DNA of 64,000 nucleotides from Chloroflexota bacterium. Lineage in GTDB: Bacteria > Chloroflexota > Anaerolineae > Anaerolineales > Villigracilaceae. Position 1 is the first letter of the stretch. Every line of letters starts with the position of its first letter. The notes under the pieces were generated by a model. That model saw only the letters and a program-made list of their open reading frames with translations, was not told the DNA's origin and searched no databases. The DNA is taken from NCBI GenBank assembly GCA_019873735.1, contig JAIOAQ010000007.1:1-64000 (forward strand). Direction: 5' to 3'. This document shows positions 24,795 to 33,395 of this stretch, piece after piece. The translations under genes were made by a program, and so were the position numbers.

Positions 24795-27092
24795 ATGCCT
24801 ACCGCACTCGATTTGCATCTTATCCCGCTTTGCCGTCAGGATGGGCAGGAGATGTTTTCTTTGCCCGGCCTGCTGGCCATGACGCCGCCGCGTCGTGTGG
24901 CACGTGGACGCGAACAGGACCGCTTGATGGTGTACCTGACCTTGAGCGGCAATACTCCATTTACTACTGCCGATTACCTGCAGGCTACCAGCCAGGCGGC
25001 GGCGCGTTTCTATCAAACCCCTGGTTCGTTGACCTATGCCATGCGCGCCGCGGCGCAGGCTTTGAACGAGATGCTCTTAGAGCGCAACCTGCGTACCACC
25101 GGCCGCGGCCAGTTTGTCATCGGCTGGCTGATACTGGGAGCCGTGCGCGACAATCAGTTGACACTGCTTTTGAGCGGTCCGACGCATGCCTTTTTGTTGG
25201 GGCAGGAAGGCACCCGTCACATCCATGACCCGGCCCTTTCGGGTCGCGGCCTGGGCCTCAGTCAGGCGCTGTCGGTCTACTTTGCTCAGGGCGAATTGCA
25301 GCCCGGCCAGAAGGTGCTGTTGTGCAGCCAGATAGCGCCCGGCTGGGAGGCAACTTTAGGTTCTGAGCGCGGCCCCGAAACACCCGAAGCCTTGCAGCGC
25401 CGCTTGCTGGCCCTATCCAGCCTGGATGTGAATGCCGTCCTGATGTACACAGAAACCGGACACGGCCGCTTTACGATATTCAAACGTGAACGCGAGACGG
25501 TGGCCGCGTCTGAAGAAGGGCCGTCTGCGGCGGTTCAAACTCCGACCTCGGGCAGGCCCCCGTTACCCCCAGCAGAAAGCACGCCTCGGCCTTTGCCCTC
25601 GGCCTATGCGATTCCTCCCCAGCCCGAAGCGCCCGCTCCGCTGGCAGATGTCTTGCCTGCGCCCTTGCGCACAGACGACTCTGAATCTGCCTGGCCGGAG
25701 CAAGAAGCAGAAAAGGCGCCTAAAATTGCGCTCCGTGCGCCGCGGCTCTCGCCGGAACAAACCCGCCGCGCTGCCCGCACTGCGCTCAACCTGATGGACG
25801 GCTGGCGGCGTATGACGGCAGCCATTGGGCGGGGATTTCAGAAACTATTGCCCCTGCTCCTGCCGGGCAATGACCCGCGTCAACCCGTTCAAATGCCGGG
25901 CTGGTGGATGGCCTTTGTTGCCATTGTTGTCCCTATAATTGTGGTCACGATTGCAAGCCTGGTCTATTTCAGCCGCGGCAGCCCGCTGGAGAGTCAGCAG
26001 TATTTTGAGCAGGCGCGGGCCGAAGCCGAACGCGCCCTGAGCGAACGTGACCCCGTCCGTCAGCGCGAAGCCTGGGAGCATACCCTGGCCCTGCTTGATT
26101 TGCTTGAAGCGCGCCGCAAAACGCCGGAAAGCCAGGCCCTGCGTCAGGAAGCGCGCGCTCACCTGGATGAACTGCTTGGCATTTTCCGCCTGGATTATCA
26201 GCCGCTCATCTCCACCAACCTGGGCAAGGATGTGTACATTACGCGTCTGGCGGCAAATGAGACCGACCTCTATTTGCTGGACGAGACATCTGGTCAGGTA
26301 TTGCGCCTCTTCCTGGCCGGCAGCGGCTATCAACGCGATAACGAGTTTGAGTGTCGCAAAGGGGTCTATGCCGGTTACCAGATCGGCGATTTGGTGGATA
26401 TTCTGATCCTGCCGCGTGGCAATTCCACCAATGCTACTTTGCTCGGCCTGGATGCGTTGGGCAATCTTATTTACTGCGGGCCCGGTCAGAAACCGAAAGT
26501 GGTTGCCCTGCCTCCGCCAGATACCAACTGGACCGCTGTTACAGCCGCGACGCTGGACGGGGGGTTGTTGTACGTGCTGGATAGCGGCGCAAACGCAGTT
26601 TGGGTTTACGCCGAAGAAGACGGTGTCTTCAAGAAGAGGCCGTTTTTCTACTTCGATGAACAGATTCCTTTGCTTACCAAGGCGGTTGACCTGGCAGTCA
26701 ATGGCGATGACCTGTATATCCTGCACGCAGACAGCCACCTGACGACCTGTACCTACGGCCGGCTGGATACCACCCCCACCCGCTGTATAGATCCCCGCCC
26801 GTTGGTGGATACGCACCCCGCCGCCGCAAACAGCCATTCCTTTCAGACCAAACAATTGCGGCAAATCCTTATCTCGGCCCCACCCGATTCGGCACTCCTG
26901 GTTTTGGATGCCGCTGAGGCGGTTGTGTATCGCTTTAGCCCGCGTCAGGTGGAATTGCAAAGCCAGTTTTACCCGCTGGCCGATTCTGTCGGTCAGCCGG
27001 CCGGCATGCCCAGCGCCATGACCATGAACGCCGGTCATGTCTTGTTCCTGGCTTTTGGCAACCGTGTCTATTTTGCCAACAACGTACCTTAA
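24795..27092 (+). CDS. large membrane-anchored protein with N-terminal PP2C-like domain and C-terminal propeller-like domain
   Basis: Function unknown. The 765-residue protein has an N-terminal globular region (1-230) with FVIGWLILGAVRDNQLTLLL and GPTHAFLLGQ, which resembles a PP2C/serine-phosphatase-like fold but without the usual metal-binding Asp motifs. A Pro/Ala-rich stretch (about 235-330) is followed by one membrane segment (WWMAFVAIVVPIIVVTIASL, about 372-391) and a short helical region with many Glu and Arg. The C-terminal 300 residues contain repeated strands (DLYLLDETSGQVLRL, GLLYVLDSGANAVWVY, DDLYILHADSHLTTCT) like a beta-propeller outside the cell. It is followed by another unknown gene after 125 bp. 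Confidence 0.6.
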   Translation: MPTALDLHLIPLCRQDGQEMFSLPGLLAMTPPRRVARGREQDRLMVYLTLSGNTPFTTADYLQATSQAAARFYQTPGSLTYAMRAAAQALNEMLLERNLRTTGRGQFVIGWLILGAVRDNQLTLLLSGPTHAFLLGQEGTRHIHDPALSGRGLGLSQALSVYFAQGELQPGQKVLLCSQIAPGWEATLGSERGPETPEALQRRLLALSSLDVNAVLMYTETGHGRFTIFKRERETVAASEEGPSAAVQTPTSGRPPLPPAESTPRPLPSAYAIPPQPEAPAPLADVLPAPLRTDDSESAWPEQEAEKAPKIALRAPRLSPEQTRRAARTALNLMDGWRRMTAAIGRGFQKLLPLLLPGNDPRQPVQMPGWWMAFVAIVVPIIVVTIASLVYFSRGSPLESQQYFEQARAEAERALSERDPVRQREAWEHTLALLDLLEARRKTPESQALRQEARAHLDELLGIFRLDYQPLISTNLGKDVYITRLAANETDLYLLDETSGQVLRLFLAGSGYQRDNEFECRKGVYAGYQIGDLVDILILPRGNSTNATLLGLDALGNLIYCGPGQKPKVVALPPPDTNWTAVTAATLDGGLLYVLDSGANAVWVYAEEDGVFKKRPFFYFDEQIPLLTKAVDLAVNGDDLYILHADSHLTTCTYGRLDTTPTRCIDPRPLVDTHPAAANSHSFQTKQLRQILISAPPDSALLVLDAAEAVVYRFSPRQVELQSQFYPLADSVGQPAGMPSAMTMNAGHVLFLAFGNRVYFANNVP

Positions 27093-27217
27093 AGGAGCCG
27101 GCATCGCAGCGCGTTCGTGCAGCGTAGAAGCGTGTCAAAGGCAGCCGACCTTTTTTGGATGTTGCCGGTCAGAACCTGCATTACGCCTTAGCCTTAAGGC
27201 AGATTGGAGATGAGAAC

Positions 27218-28240
27218 ATGTCTGGAGGCTTGATGAGCGCATTACAAGATTTCTTCAACCGGCTGTTGGGCCGGGGGAAGACAGAGACGCCCGTTTCTCC
27301 GCCTGCACCGCCAGCCGACAGCCCAGATGAACCGGCGCAAATTGTTACGCTGAAGGTTTTGGCTCTCATTTACGATCCCATTCTGGATGCAGCCAGCGGC
27401 GAGAAACTCTCTCAACGTATGAACTGGAACCGTCCTGAAGACCTGGAGACGGCTTTTGCCTCTGAGTTGACAGAGGTCAGCGGCGGCATGGCACGGATTC
27501 AAATTGTGCAGCGCGTGGAGGTCAACGAGTTTCCAGAACTGATAGATGGCTTTCGTTATACGCCCGCCGCTTACCTGGATGTGCTGCGCGGCGTCACGCC
27601 GCCGCACAAACCGACCGACATTGACTATCAGAAAATCCTTTCCCGGCATAATATCCTCCAGCGTGTTGGCCGCGGGGAAATTGACGAGGTCTGGATTTTT
27701 GGCTTTCCGTATGCCGGCCTGTACGAATCTACCATGGGCGGGAAGGGCGCTTTCTGGTGCAATGCTCCCATCTTGAAAAACACCCAGACCTGCCCGCGTC
27801 GCTTTGTGATCATGGGTTTCAACTATGAACGTGGCGTTGGCGAGATGATGGAATCGTTTGGCCATCGCGCCGAATCGATCCTCGCCAAGACGTTTGAGTC
27901 CCTTTCGGGTGAGACCAATCTCTGGCTGCGTTTTGTGCGCTACGATAAGATAGCGCCCGGCAAAGCCGAAGTCGGCACAATCCACTTTGCGCCAAACAGT
28001 GAACGGGATTACGATTGGAACAACCCGCGCAAGGTCCTTTCTTTTTGCGATAACTGGTATGCCTTCCCCGATCTGAGCGGGCCAGGCCGGATGGTGAATG
28101 CCAGCGAGTGGGGCAACGGGGATATTCGCCTGCACCATCGCTGGTGGTTCAAGCACATTCCCCATGTGGCCGGACGCCAAAACGGCATTCACAACAACTG
28201 GTGGTGGTACATTATGGATGCCAACAACGTTGGAAAATAG
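27218..28240 (+). CDS. conserved hypothetical protein
   Basis: Not recognised. From the start at 27218 (TTGGAG upstream; an alternative ATG at 27233 follows GGAGG) it has 340 residues. A short N-terminal helix and a Pro-rich linker precede one globular domain of about 290 residues with LKVLALIYDPILDAASGEKL, DEVWIFGFPYAGLYESTMGG and a His/Trp-rich C-terminus (HHRWWFKHIPHVAG, HNNWWWYIMDANN). The aromatic and His-rich end suggests a carbohydrate- or metal-binding extracellular domain, but no signal peptide is evident. It lies downstream of the 24795 gene on the same strand and may be co-transcribed. Confidence 0.6.
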   Translation: MSGGLMSALQDFFNRLLGRGKTETPVSPPAPPADSPDEPAQIVTLKVLALIYDPILDAASGEKLSQRMNWNRPEDLETAFASELTEVSGGMARIQIVQRVEVNEFPELIDGFRYTPAAYLDVLRGVTPPHKPTDIDYQKILSRHNILQRVGRGEIDEVWIFGFPYAGLYESTMGGKGAFWCNAPILKNTQTCPRRFVIMGFNYERGVGEMMESFGHRAESILAKTFESLSGETNLWLRFVRYDKIAPGKAEVGTIHFAPNSERDYDWNNPRKVLSFCDNWYAFPDLSGPGRMVNASEWGNGDIRLHHRWWFKHIPHVAGRQNGIHNNWWWYIMDANNVGK

Positions 28241-28262
28241 GACGTTTTTTGGTAACCACCTG

Positions 28263-28302
28263 CCCTCCCGCAGGTTTCAGGCGGTTCTAACCTGCGGGAG
28301 GG
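28263..28302 (+). repeat. internally deleted copy E of the palindromic element (40 bp)
   Basis: CCCTCCCGCAGGTT, then TCAGGCGGTTCT, then AACCTGCGGGAGGG. The outer stem is intact while about 53 bp of interior are missing. The right flank AAGGGCAGGCAATGA matches the family. It lies between convergent genes and could also act as a terminator hairpin. Confidence 0.88.
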
Positions 28303-28329
28303 TTTAAGGGCAGGCAATGACCGTTTTTT

Positions 28330-29079
28330 TTACCCTTCGGCCTTTTTCCAGACCTGATATAACCCCAATTTGCCGTTCTGCCCGTCGGAGTAGAACGTTT
28401 CAATCACGCTGAACCCGCTGGCGTTGGCGAGCGCCGAAAGTTCTGCCGCCTCGAAATAGTGAACATACCGTAGCCCCAGCCCGCCAGCCCGCCAATCGAG
28501 CAGATAGTCGCCGGGGTCAACTTCTTCCTCCGAGAGACCGATCAGACTCCAGGGATGAATGCGGGCGCGTAGTCTCTCGCTGTTGAGAAATTGCCAGTTG
28601 GACAGGAAAAAGCGTCCGCCGGGGCGCAGCCAACGGGCCACCTCGCGGCAGAAAGCCAGGCGTAAGTCTTCGCCCGGCAGGTGGTGAAGCACGGCAAACG
28701 CGGCGGCTGTATCGAAAAGCCCGTCCGGCAAAGGCAGGCAGCCAACGTTGCTGGCGGCTACCTCTCCCCAGTTTTGAGTCAGGTCGGCCTGGGCGAAGCG
28801 AAGGGGAAAACGCCTCGGGCCAGACCTTGCCGCCTCGAGCAGAGGCGGGCTAAAGTCCAGGCCCAGAACCGGCCCGCGGTGACCCAGACGGGCCAGTTCG
28901 CGTTCCAGGTTGCCGTTTCCGCAGCCTAAATCCAGCAGCGATTCGCTGCCGCTCAATTGGCCCAAAATCCGCCGCACACCCGCCTGGATGCGCCCGCGTG
29001 TGGCTGAGAAGTCTGCCCCAAACGTCTGGTAGAATTGACGGTTGAGTTCAATCAAGCGGTTGGCAACAACAGGTTTCAT
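28330..29079 (-). CDS. class I SAM methyltransferase, Trm9/ALKBH8-like
   Basis: Methyltransferase of 249 residues. SAM-binding motif I is DLGCGNGN (about 50-57); other elements are VLGLDFS, FAVLHHLPG and WLRPGGRFFLSNWQ. The C-terminal part has DYLLDWRAGGLGLRYVHYFE and ELSALANASGF, resembling the eukaryotic tRNA wobble-uridine methyltransferase Trm9/ALKBH8. It is divergent from elp3 with only 17 bp between the start codons. Elp3 makes cm5U34 and Trm9 methylates it to mcm5U34 in eukaryotes, so a linked role in tRNA modification is a reasonable hypothesis. A small-molecule methyltransferase remains possible. Confidence 0.72.
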   Translation of the reverse strand: MKPVVANRLIELNRQFYQTFGADFSATRGRIQAGVRRILGQLSGSESLLDLGCGNGNLERELARLGHRGPVLGLDFSPPLLEAARSGPRRFPLRFAQADLTQNWGEVAASNVGCLPLPDGLFDTAAAFAVLHHLPGEDLRLAFCREVARWLRPGGRFFLSNWQFLNSERLRARIHPWSLIGLSEEEVDPGDYLLDWRAGGLGLRYVHYFEAAELSALANASGFSVIETFYSDGQNGKLGLYQVWKKAEG

Positions 29080-29085
29080 CTGTCA

Positions 29086-29092
29086 CATTATA
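29086..29092. promoter_or_regulatory. symmetric -10 element shared by divergent leaderless genes
   Basis: On the minus strand TATAAT stands 7 bases before the ATG at 29079. On the plus strand the overlapping CATTAT stands 5 bases before the ATG at 29097. The 17-bp intergenic space has no ribosome site in either direction. Confidence 0.6.
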
Positions 29093-29096
29093 CGCT

Positions 29097-30719
29097 ATGG
29101 AAACCGAGCGACAGCGCCAGTGGCGCACCCGAAAAGCCCTGACTCTTGAAAAACTCGCCCTTGCCCGCCAGGTGTTGGATGAAATCCGGGATGGGGTGGA
29201 GGTCATGGCGGCTTTGCGCGCTCATCCCCTGCCCGATGGCGGTCTGCTGGGGAAATCGGCGCTGGTGGCGGCCTATCATGAGCGCGTGGCCGCCGGTGAG
29301 CCGCCAGACCCGTCCCTGCTGGAACGCTTGCGCCTGAAGCCGATACGCACGCTTTCGGGCGTGACAACCGTCACCGTGCTGACGAAACCCTATCCATGCC
29401 CCGGACAGTGCATTTTTTGCCCCGATGATGTGCGTATGCCGAAATCTTACCTGCCCGACGAACCCGGCGCCATGCGCGGGCTGGAGCATGACTTTGATCC
29501 CTATGCTCAGGTGGAGTCGCGCATTCAGGCCCTATCGGCTTTAGGACACCCAACCGATAAGATTGAACTTCTCATTCTGGGGGGGACTTTTAGCGCCTAC
29601 CGCCGCGATTATCAACGCTGGTTTGTGCGCCGCTGTTTTGAGGCACTGAATGGACTGCCTGCCGACGCAGACAGCGAGACAACCGAAGACACCTTGCCCG
29701 CTTTGCATTTTGCCAATGAAACGGCTCTGCACCGGAACGTTGGCCTGGTCGTCGAGACCCGGCCAGATGAAATCACCCCGGCAGAGATTCGCTGGCTGCG
29801 CGAGTTGGGCGTGACCAAAGTGCAGATGGGCGCGCAAAGCCTGGATGACAGAATCCTGATGCTGAACAAGCGCGGGCACACTGTGGCGCAACTTCGGCAG
29901 GCAGTTGCGCTCTTGCGGGCGGCGGGCTTCAAAATCGTCTTGCACTGGATGCCCAACCTGCTGGGCGCCACACTTGAGTCGGACCGGCAGGACTTTGCCC
30001 GCCTGTGGGATGACTTGTGTCCGGATGAAATCAAAATCTACCCAACACAATTGCTGGCCAATACAGAGTTGTTTGAACGTTGGCGGCTTGGTGAATATGC
30101 CCCCTATACCACAGCCGAGTTGATTGACCTGCTTGCCGAATTGAAACCGACGATCCCGCGTTATTGCCGCGTGAACCGCGTTGTGCGTGATATTCCCTCC
30201 ACCCACGTTGTGGAGGGGAATCGCCGCACCTCCCTGCGGCAGGATGTGCTGGCCGAGATCCGCCGGCGCGGCGCTGCCTGCCAGTGCATTCGCTGCCGCG
30301 AAGTGCGCAAGCGGTCGGTGGACTCATCTGCTTTGCTGCTGAAGGACATGGTTTACCAGGCGGGAGGCGCCGAAGAGCATTTCATCTCTTTTGACACGCC
30401 CGATGACAAATTGGCCGGTTTCATCCGCCTTTCCTTGCCCGGCCCAGAATCGCCCTCCACCGGACTGAGTGACTTGGAAGGGGCGGCCATCATCCGAGAA
30501 GTGCATGTCTATGGCCAGTCTTTGCCGGTGGGAGCCGAGCAAAACGGCGCAGCCCAGCACAGCGGACTGGGAACCCGCCTGTTAGCCGAGGCTGACCGGA
30601 TTGCCCGGAGGCGCGGTTTCCGCCGCATGGCGGTCATTGCCGCGGTAGGGACGCGCCGTTACTACCTGGAGCGCGGCTTCCAACGCGGCGAATTGTACCT
30701 GGTGAAGGATTTGGCCTGA
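29097..30719 (+). CDS. elp3: tRNA uridine(34) carboxymethyl-modifying radical SAM/GNAT enzyme Elp3
   Basis: Bacterial Elp3, 540 residues. It uses radical SAM chemistry and acetyl-CoA to make cm5U34 in tRNA. The iron-sulphur cluster Cys are in CPGQCIFC (101, 105, 108); further radical SAM segments are ELLILGGTFSAY and KVQMGAQSLDD. The tRNA-binding Lys/Arg region includes PRYCRVNRVVRDIPSTHVVE, and Cys ligands CQCIRCREV follow. The C-terminal acetyltransferase domain has GLGTRLLAEADRIARRRGF and YYLERGFQRGELYLVKDL. Chloroflexota Elp3 (Dehalococcoides) has been studied structurally, so the identity is secure. It is divergent from a Trm9-like methyltransferase. Confidence 0.95.
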   Translation: METERQRQWRTRKALTLEKLALARQVLDEIRDGVEVMAALRAHPLPDGGLLGKSALVAAYHERVAAGEPPDPSLLERLRLKPIRTLSGVTTVTVLTKPYPCPGQCIFCPDDVRMPKSYLPDEPGAMRGLEHDFDPYAQVESRIQALSALGHPTDKIELLILGGTFSAYRRDYQRWFVRRCFEALNGLPADADSETTEDTLPALHFANETALHRNVGLVVETRPDEITPAEIRWLRELGVTKVQMGAQSLDDRILMLNKRGHTVAQLRQAVALLRAAGFKIVLHWMPNLLGATLESDRQDFARLWDDLCPDEIKIYPTQLLANTELFERWRLGEYAPYTTAELIDLLAELKPTIPRYCRVNRVVRDIPSTHVVEGNRRTSLRQDVLAEIRRRGAACQCIRCREVRKRSVDSSALLLKDMVYQAGGAEEHFISFDTPDDKLAGFIRLSLPGPESPSTGLSDLEGAAIIREVHVYGQSLPVGAEQNGAAQHSGLGTRLLAEADRIARRRGFRRMAVIAAVGTRRYYLERGFQRGELYLVKDLA

Positions 30720-30789
30720 AGCGAGCGGTCTGTCCGCTTGTGACACAGCGCCCGCCGCGGCAACAGAACGGCGTTATCGGTGAGCACCT

Positions 30790-31419
30790 ATGACACATGA
30801 ACTCTACCCTGCTTCTGACTTCGACCGCTGGGCGGTCTCCTATGACCAGGATGTGCAGTCGGGCGACTTCCCCTTTGCGGGTTACCTGCAGGCTTTGGAT
30901 ACGGTGGTGAAACTTACCGAGTCTGCTCCCGCGATGCGCGTGCTTGATGTTGGCACCGGCACAGGCAATCTGGCGCTGAAATTTGCCGCCCTGGGCTGCC
31001 GCTTGTGGTGTACCGACTTTTCGTCCCTTATGCTTGAGCAAGCGCGCAGCAAATTGCCGCAGGCCCGCTTTGCTTTGCATGATTTGCGCCAGGAGGAATG
31101 GCCAGAAGGCTTTGACGTGAAATTTGACCGCATTGTCTCGGCCTACGTCTTCCATCATTTTGACCTGCAAGAGAAAATCCGCATTCTGCAAAACCTGACA
31201 AGGCGGCTCGTCTCGGACGGTCGGCTGGTGATTGCCGATATTGCCTTTCCCACACGGCAAGCGCTGGAAGAGACGCGTCAAAGGTTGGGTGATGCCTGGG
31301 AAGAGGAAGAATACTGGCTGGCTGACCAATCCCTGGCCGCATTGCGAAGAGCCGGTTTTTCTGCTTCCTTTATTCCCGTCTCATATTGTGCCGGGGTCTT
31401 TTGTATCTTGCAACATTAG
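30790..31419 (+). CDS. class I SAM methyltransferase, YrrT-like
   Basis: Methyltransferase of 209 residues. Motif I is VLDVGTGTGNLA (about 54-65); acidic motif II is CTDFSSLML; VFHHFDLQEKI is motif IV. The N-terminal FDRWAVSYDQDVQ resembles Bacillus YrrT, whose genes lie in a methionine-cysteine conversion operon, although no such genes are adjacent here. It starts 70 bp after elp3 and precedes a thioesterase gene, so co-transcription is possible. Substrate unknown. Confidence 0.8.
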   Translation: MTHELYPASDFDRWAVSYDQDVQSGDFPFAGYLQALDTVVKLTESAPAMRVLDVGTGTGNLALKFAALGCRLWCTDFSSLMLEQARSKLPQARFALHDLRQEEWPEGFDVKFDRIVSAYVFHHFDLQEKIRILQNLTRRLVSDGRLVIADIAFPTRQALEETRQRLGDAWEEEEYWLADQSLAALRRAGFSASFIPVSYCAGVFCILQH

Positions 31420-31436
31420 GGAGTTGAATTGACCGT

Positions 31437-31877
31437 ATGTCTGTCTATCGTTTTTTCCATCCCATCGAAATACGCTATGCAGACCTTGACCCCCAGGGGC
31501 ATGTCAATAACGCCAAATACCTGACTTACTTTGAACAGGCGCGTTTGGCTTACCTCATTCATCTTGGTCTGTTTCGTCCGGATCAATCTTTCCTTGAAAT
31601 TGGCGTTATCCTGGCCGAGGTGCGCGTGACGTTTAAAGCCCCCACCCATTTTGGCCAGCGTGTCCAGATTGGCGTGCGGACAACGCGGCTCGGCAACAAG
31701 AGCATGGAAATGGAATGCGCGCTGCTTGACTGCGAAGACGGCCGCCTTTTGGCTGTTGGCACGACAGTGCTGGTGGCGTATAATTACCTTGCCGGGCATA
31801 GCATCCCTTTGCCGGAGGCCTGGCGAACGGCCATAACAAATTTTGAGGCTGAAGAAAATGACCCTTCCCCCCCTTGA
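31437..31877 (+). CDS. acyl-CoA thioesterase, YbgC/4HBT hot-dog family
   Basis: Hydrolyses acyl-CoA thioesters. The 146-residue protein has the 4-hydroxybenzoyl-CoA thioesterase-type active-site stretch RYADLDPQGHVNNAKYLTYF, with catalytic Asp near residue 15 and the typical HVNN. It overlaps the following peptidase gene by 20 bp, which indicates a shared transcript. Preference for chain length is not visible. Confidence 0.87.
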   Translation: MSVYRFFHPIEIRYADLDPQGHVNNAKYLTYFEQARLAYLIHLGLFRPDQSFLEIGVILAEVRVTFKAPTHFGQRVQIGVRTTRLGNKSMEMECALLDCEDGRLLAVGTTVLVAYNYLAGHSIPLPEAWRTAITNFEAEENDPSPP

Positions 31878-32904
31878 TGAAGCCTACCTGCTCAATTTTT
31901 TGGTTGAGTTGCTCAATACCCCATCTCCTACCGGTTTCACCGACGCCGCCATTGCCCTGTGTGAACAAAGGCTGGCGGCTTTTTCCGGCCTTGTGCTGAA
32001 GCGCACCCGTAAGGGCGCCCTGTTGGCGGTTTGGACGGGCGAACGTCAGGATGCGCCACGCGCCATTACTGCCCATGTGGATACCCTCGGTGCGATGGTC
32101 AAGGAAATCAAGGCCGATGGCCGCCTGAAATTAACCCAGATCGGTTCCTATGCCTGGAACTCTATCGAGGGCGAGGGCTGTACGGTCTTCCCCCGCCAGG
32201 GCAAACCGGTACGCGGTTCGATTCTGCTGACCAAAGCCTCCTCCCATGTGTACGGTCAAGAGACCGGCAAAAGCGAACGCGATGGCGATACACTGGAAGT
32301 GCGGCTGGATGCAAAGGTATTCTTTGCCGATGAGGTGCGCGACCTGGGGCTGGAAGTGGGCGATTTTGTGGCCTTTGACCCGCGCGTGACAGTGGAGAAT
32401 GGCTTTGTGCGTTCACGTCACCTTGACGACAAGGCCGGCGTCGCGGCCATTCTGGCGGCTGTCAAAGCCATGAGCGAAAACGGCCTCAAGCCCAGGCAGA
32501 CCACCTATATCCTGCTTTCTAACCACGAGGAAGTCGGGCACGGAGCCGCCGGTATTCCGGCCGAGGTGCATGAGGTCCTGGCAGTGGACATGGCCGCCGT
32601 TGGAGATGGGCAGGAATCGGATGAATACCATGCCACCCTGTGTGTCAAAGACTCCAGCGGTCCCTACGACCATCACCTCTCCAACCGGCTGCGCAGCCTG
32701 GCCGAAGAGAACGGCATTCCTTACAAAGTGGATATCTATCCCTATTACAGTTCAGACGCGCAGGCGTACTGGCGGCAGGGCGGGGATGCCGCCGTGGCGC
32801 TCATTGGCCCTGGCGTGGATGCCTCACACAACTACGAACGCACCCACCTTGAGGCGCTGCGTGCTACTGCCCAGTGGATTATGGCCTATTTGTTGGGTGA
32901 TTGA
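31858..32904 (+). CDS. M42-family aminopeptidase (glutamyl aminopeptidase/deblocking type)
   Basis: Cytoplasmic dinuclear-metal aminopeptidase, 348 residues from the ATG at 31858. Metal and catalytic residues lie in ITAHVDTLGAMV (His and Asp), SRHLDDKAGVAA (bridging Asp), LLSNHEEVGHGAAG (catalytic Glu pair), AVDMAAVG and the C-terminal ASHNYERTH. The NTPSPTGF start is typical of the family, whose members form tetrahedral dodecamers that trim peptides. The gene begins inside the thioesterase gene. Annotation as endo-glucanase, once used for this family, is unlikely to be right. Confidence 0.9.
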   Translation: MTLPPLDEAYLLNFLVELLNTPSPTGFTDAAIALCEQRLAAFSGLVLKRTRKGALLAVWTGERQDAPRAITAHVDTLGAMVKEIKADGRLKLTQIGSYAWNSIEGEGCTVFPRQGKPVRGSILLTKASSHVYGQETGKSERDGDTLEVRLDAKVFFADEVRDLGLEVGDFVAFDPRVTVENGFVRSRHLDDKAGVAAILAAVKAMSENGLKPRQTTYILLSNHEEVGHGAAGIPAEVHEVLAVDMAAVGDGQESDEYHATLCVKDSSGPYDHHLSNRLRSLAEENGIPYKVDIYPYYSSDAQAYWRQGGDAAVALIGPGVDASHNYERTHLEALRATAQWIMAYLLGD

Positions 32905-32980
32905 AGGGAAATGTTCAGCGGTTGTGTGGTATGATTTGAATAACCCCACATTATTTTGTTGAGATTCTGCTGAGAGGTTT

Positions 32981-33343
32981 ATGGATAATCGCATTACCAT
33001 CATTGAAGGCCCACCGCCTGTTTTTGAGGCCATTGAAGATGGCTGGGCGCTTGGCTTGAATGAAAGCCCAAGCATTTTTGTGCCGGCTCTAACGCGTCTG
33101 CGGACTTTTAACGGCCCTCAGTTGGTAGAGCGCTGCTATCGCGCCTGGCATACAGGCACCGGCATTCATTTGCATTATCGTGATGAAATTGGCCTGGAGC
33201 AAAAGGCTCCCATCCTGGCTGCTCGCAGCGTCAAAACAGAAGAGGGAGATGTTTTGCTGCTCTGGGTGTATTTCGATGCCGAAAAGGCCGAACTGGAATT
33301 TGGGCCACAAGATGACGAGGGCGCCGAAAGCGGCGGAGAGTGA
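32981..33343 (+). CDS. conserved hypothetical protein
   Basis: Not recognised. A 120-residue acidic soluble protein with no signal or membrane segment; the core (GWALGLNESPSIFVPALTRL, then GDVLLLWVYFDAEKAELEF) looks like a small alpha/beta domain. It precedes gatB on the same strand, separated by a terminator. GAGAGG stands upstream of the ATG. Confidence 0.6.
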   Translation: MDNRITIIEGPPPVFEAIEDGWALGLNESPSIFVPALTRLRTFNGPQLVERCYRAWHTGTGIHLHYRDEIGLEQKAPILAARSVKTEEGDVLLLWVYFDAEKAELEFGPQDDEGAESGGE

Positions 33344-33349
33344 ACAGAA

Positions 33350-33381
33350 CTGAGGATGGGCGCACCCCATCCTCAGTTTTT
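33350..33381 (+). terminator. terminator between the 32981 gene and gatB
   Basis: CTGAGGATGGG, loop CGCAC, CCCATCCTCAG, then TTTTT. The T tract runs into the GGAGG ribosome site of gatB, so gatB must have its own promoter or rely on read-through. Confidence 0.9.
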
Positions 33382-33395
33382 GGAGGCAGTATCAC

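Noticed and set aside
25845-27104. 419-residue minus-strand ORF
   Set aside because: Antisense shadow of the 24795 gene; no recognisable motif or start signal.
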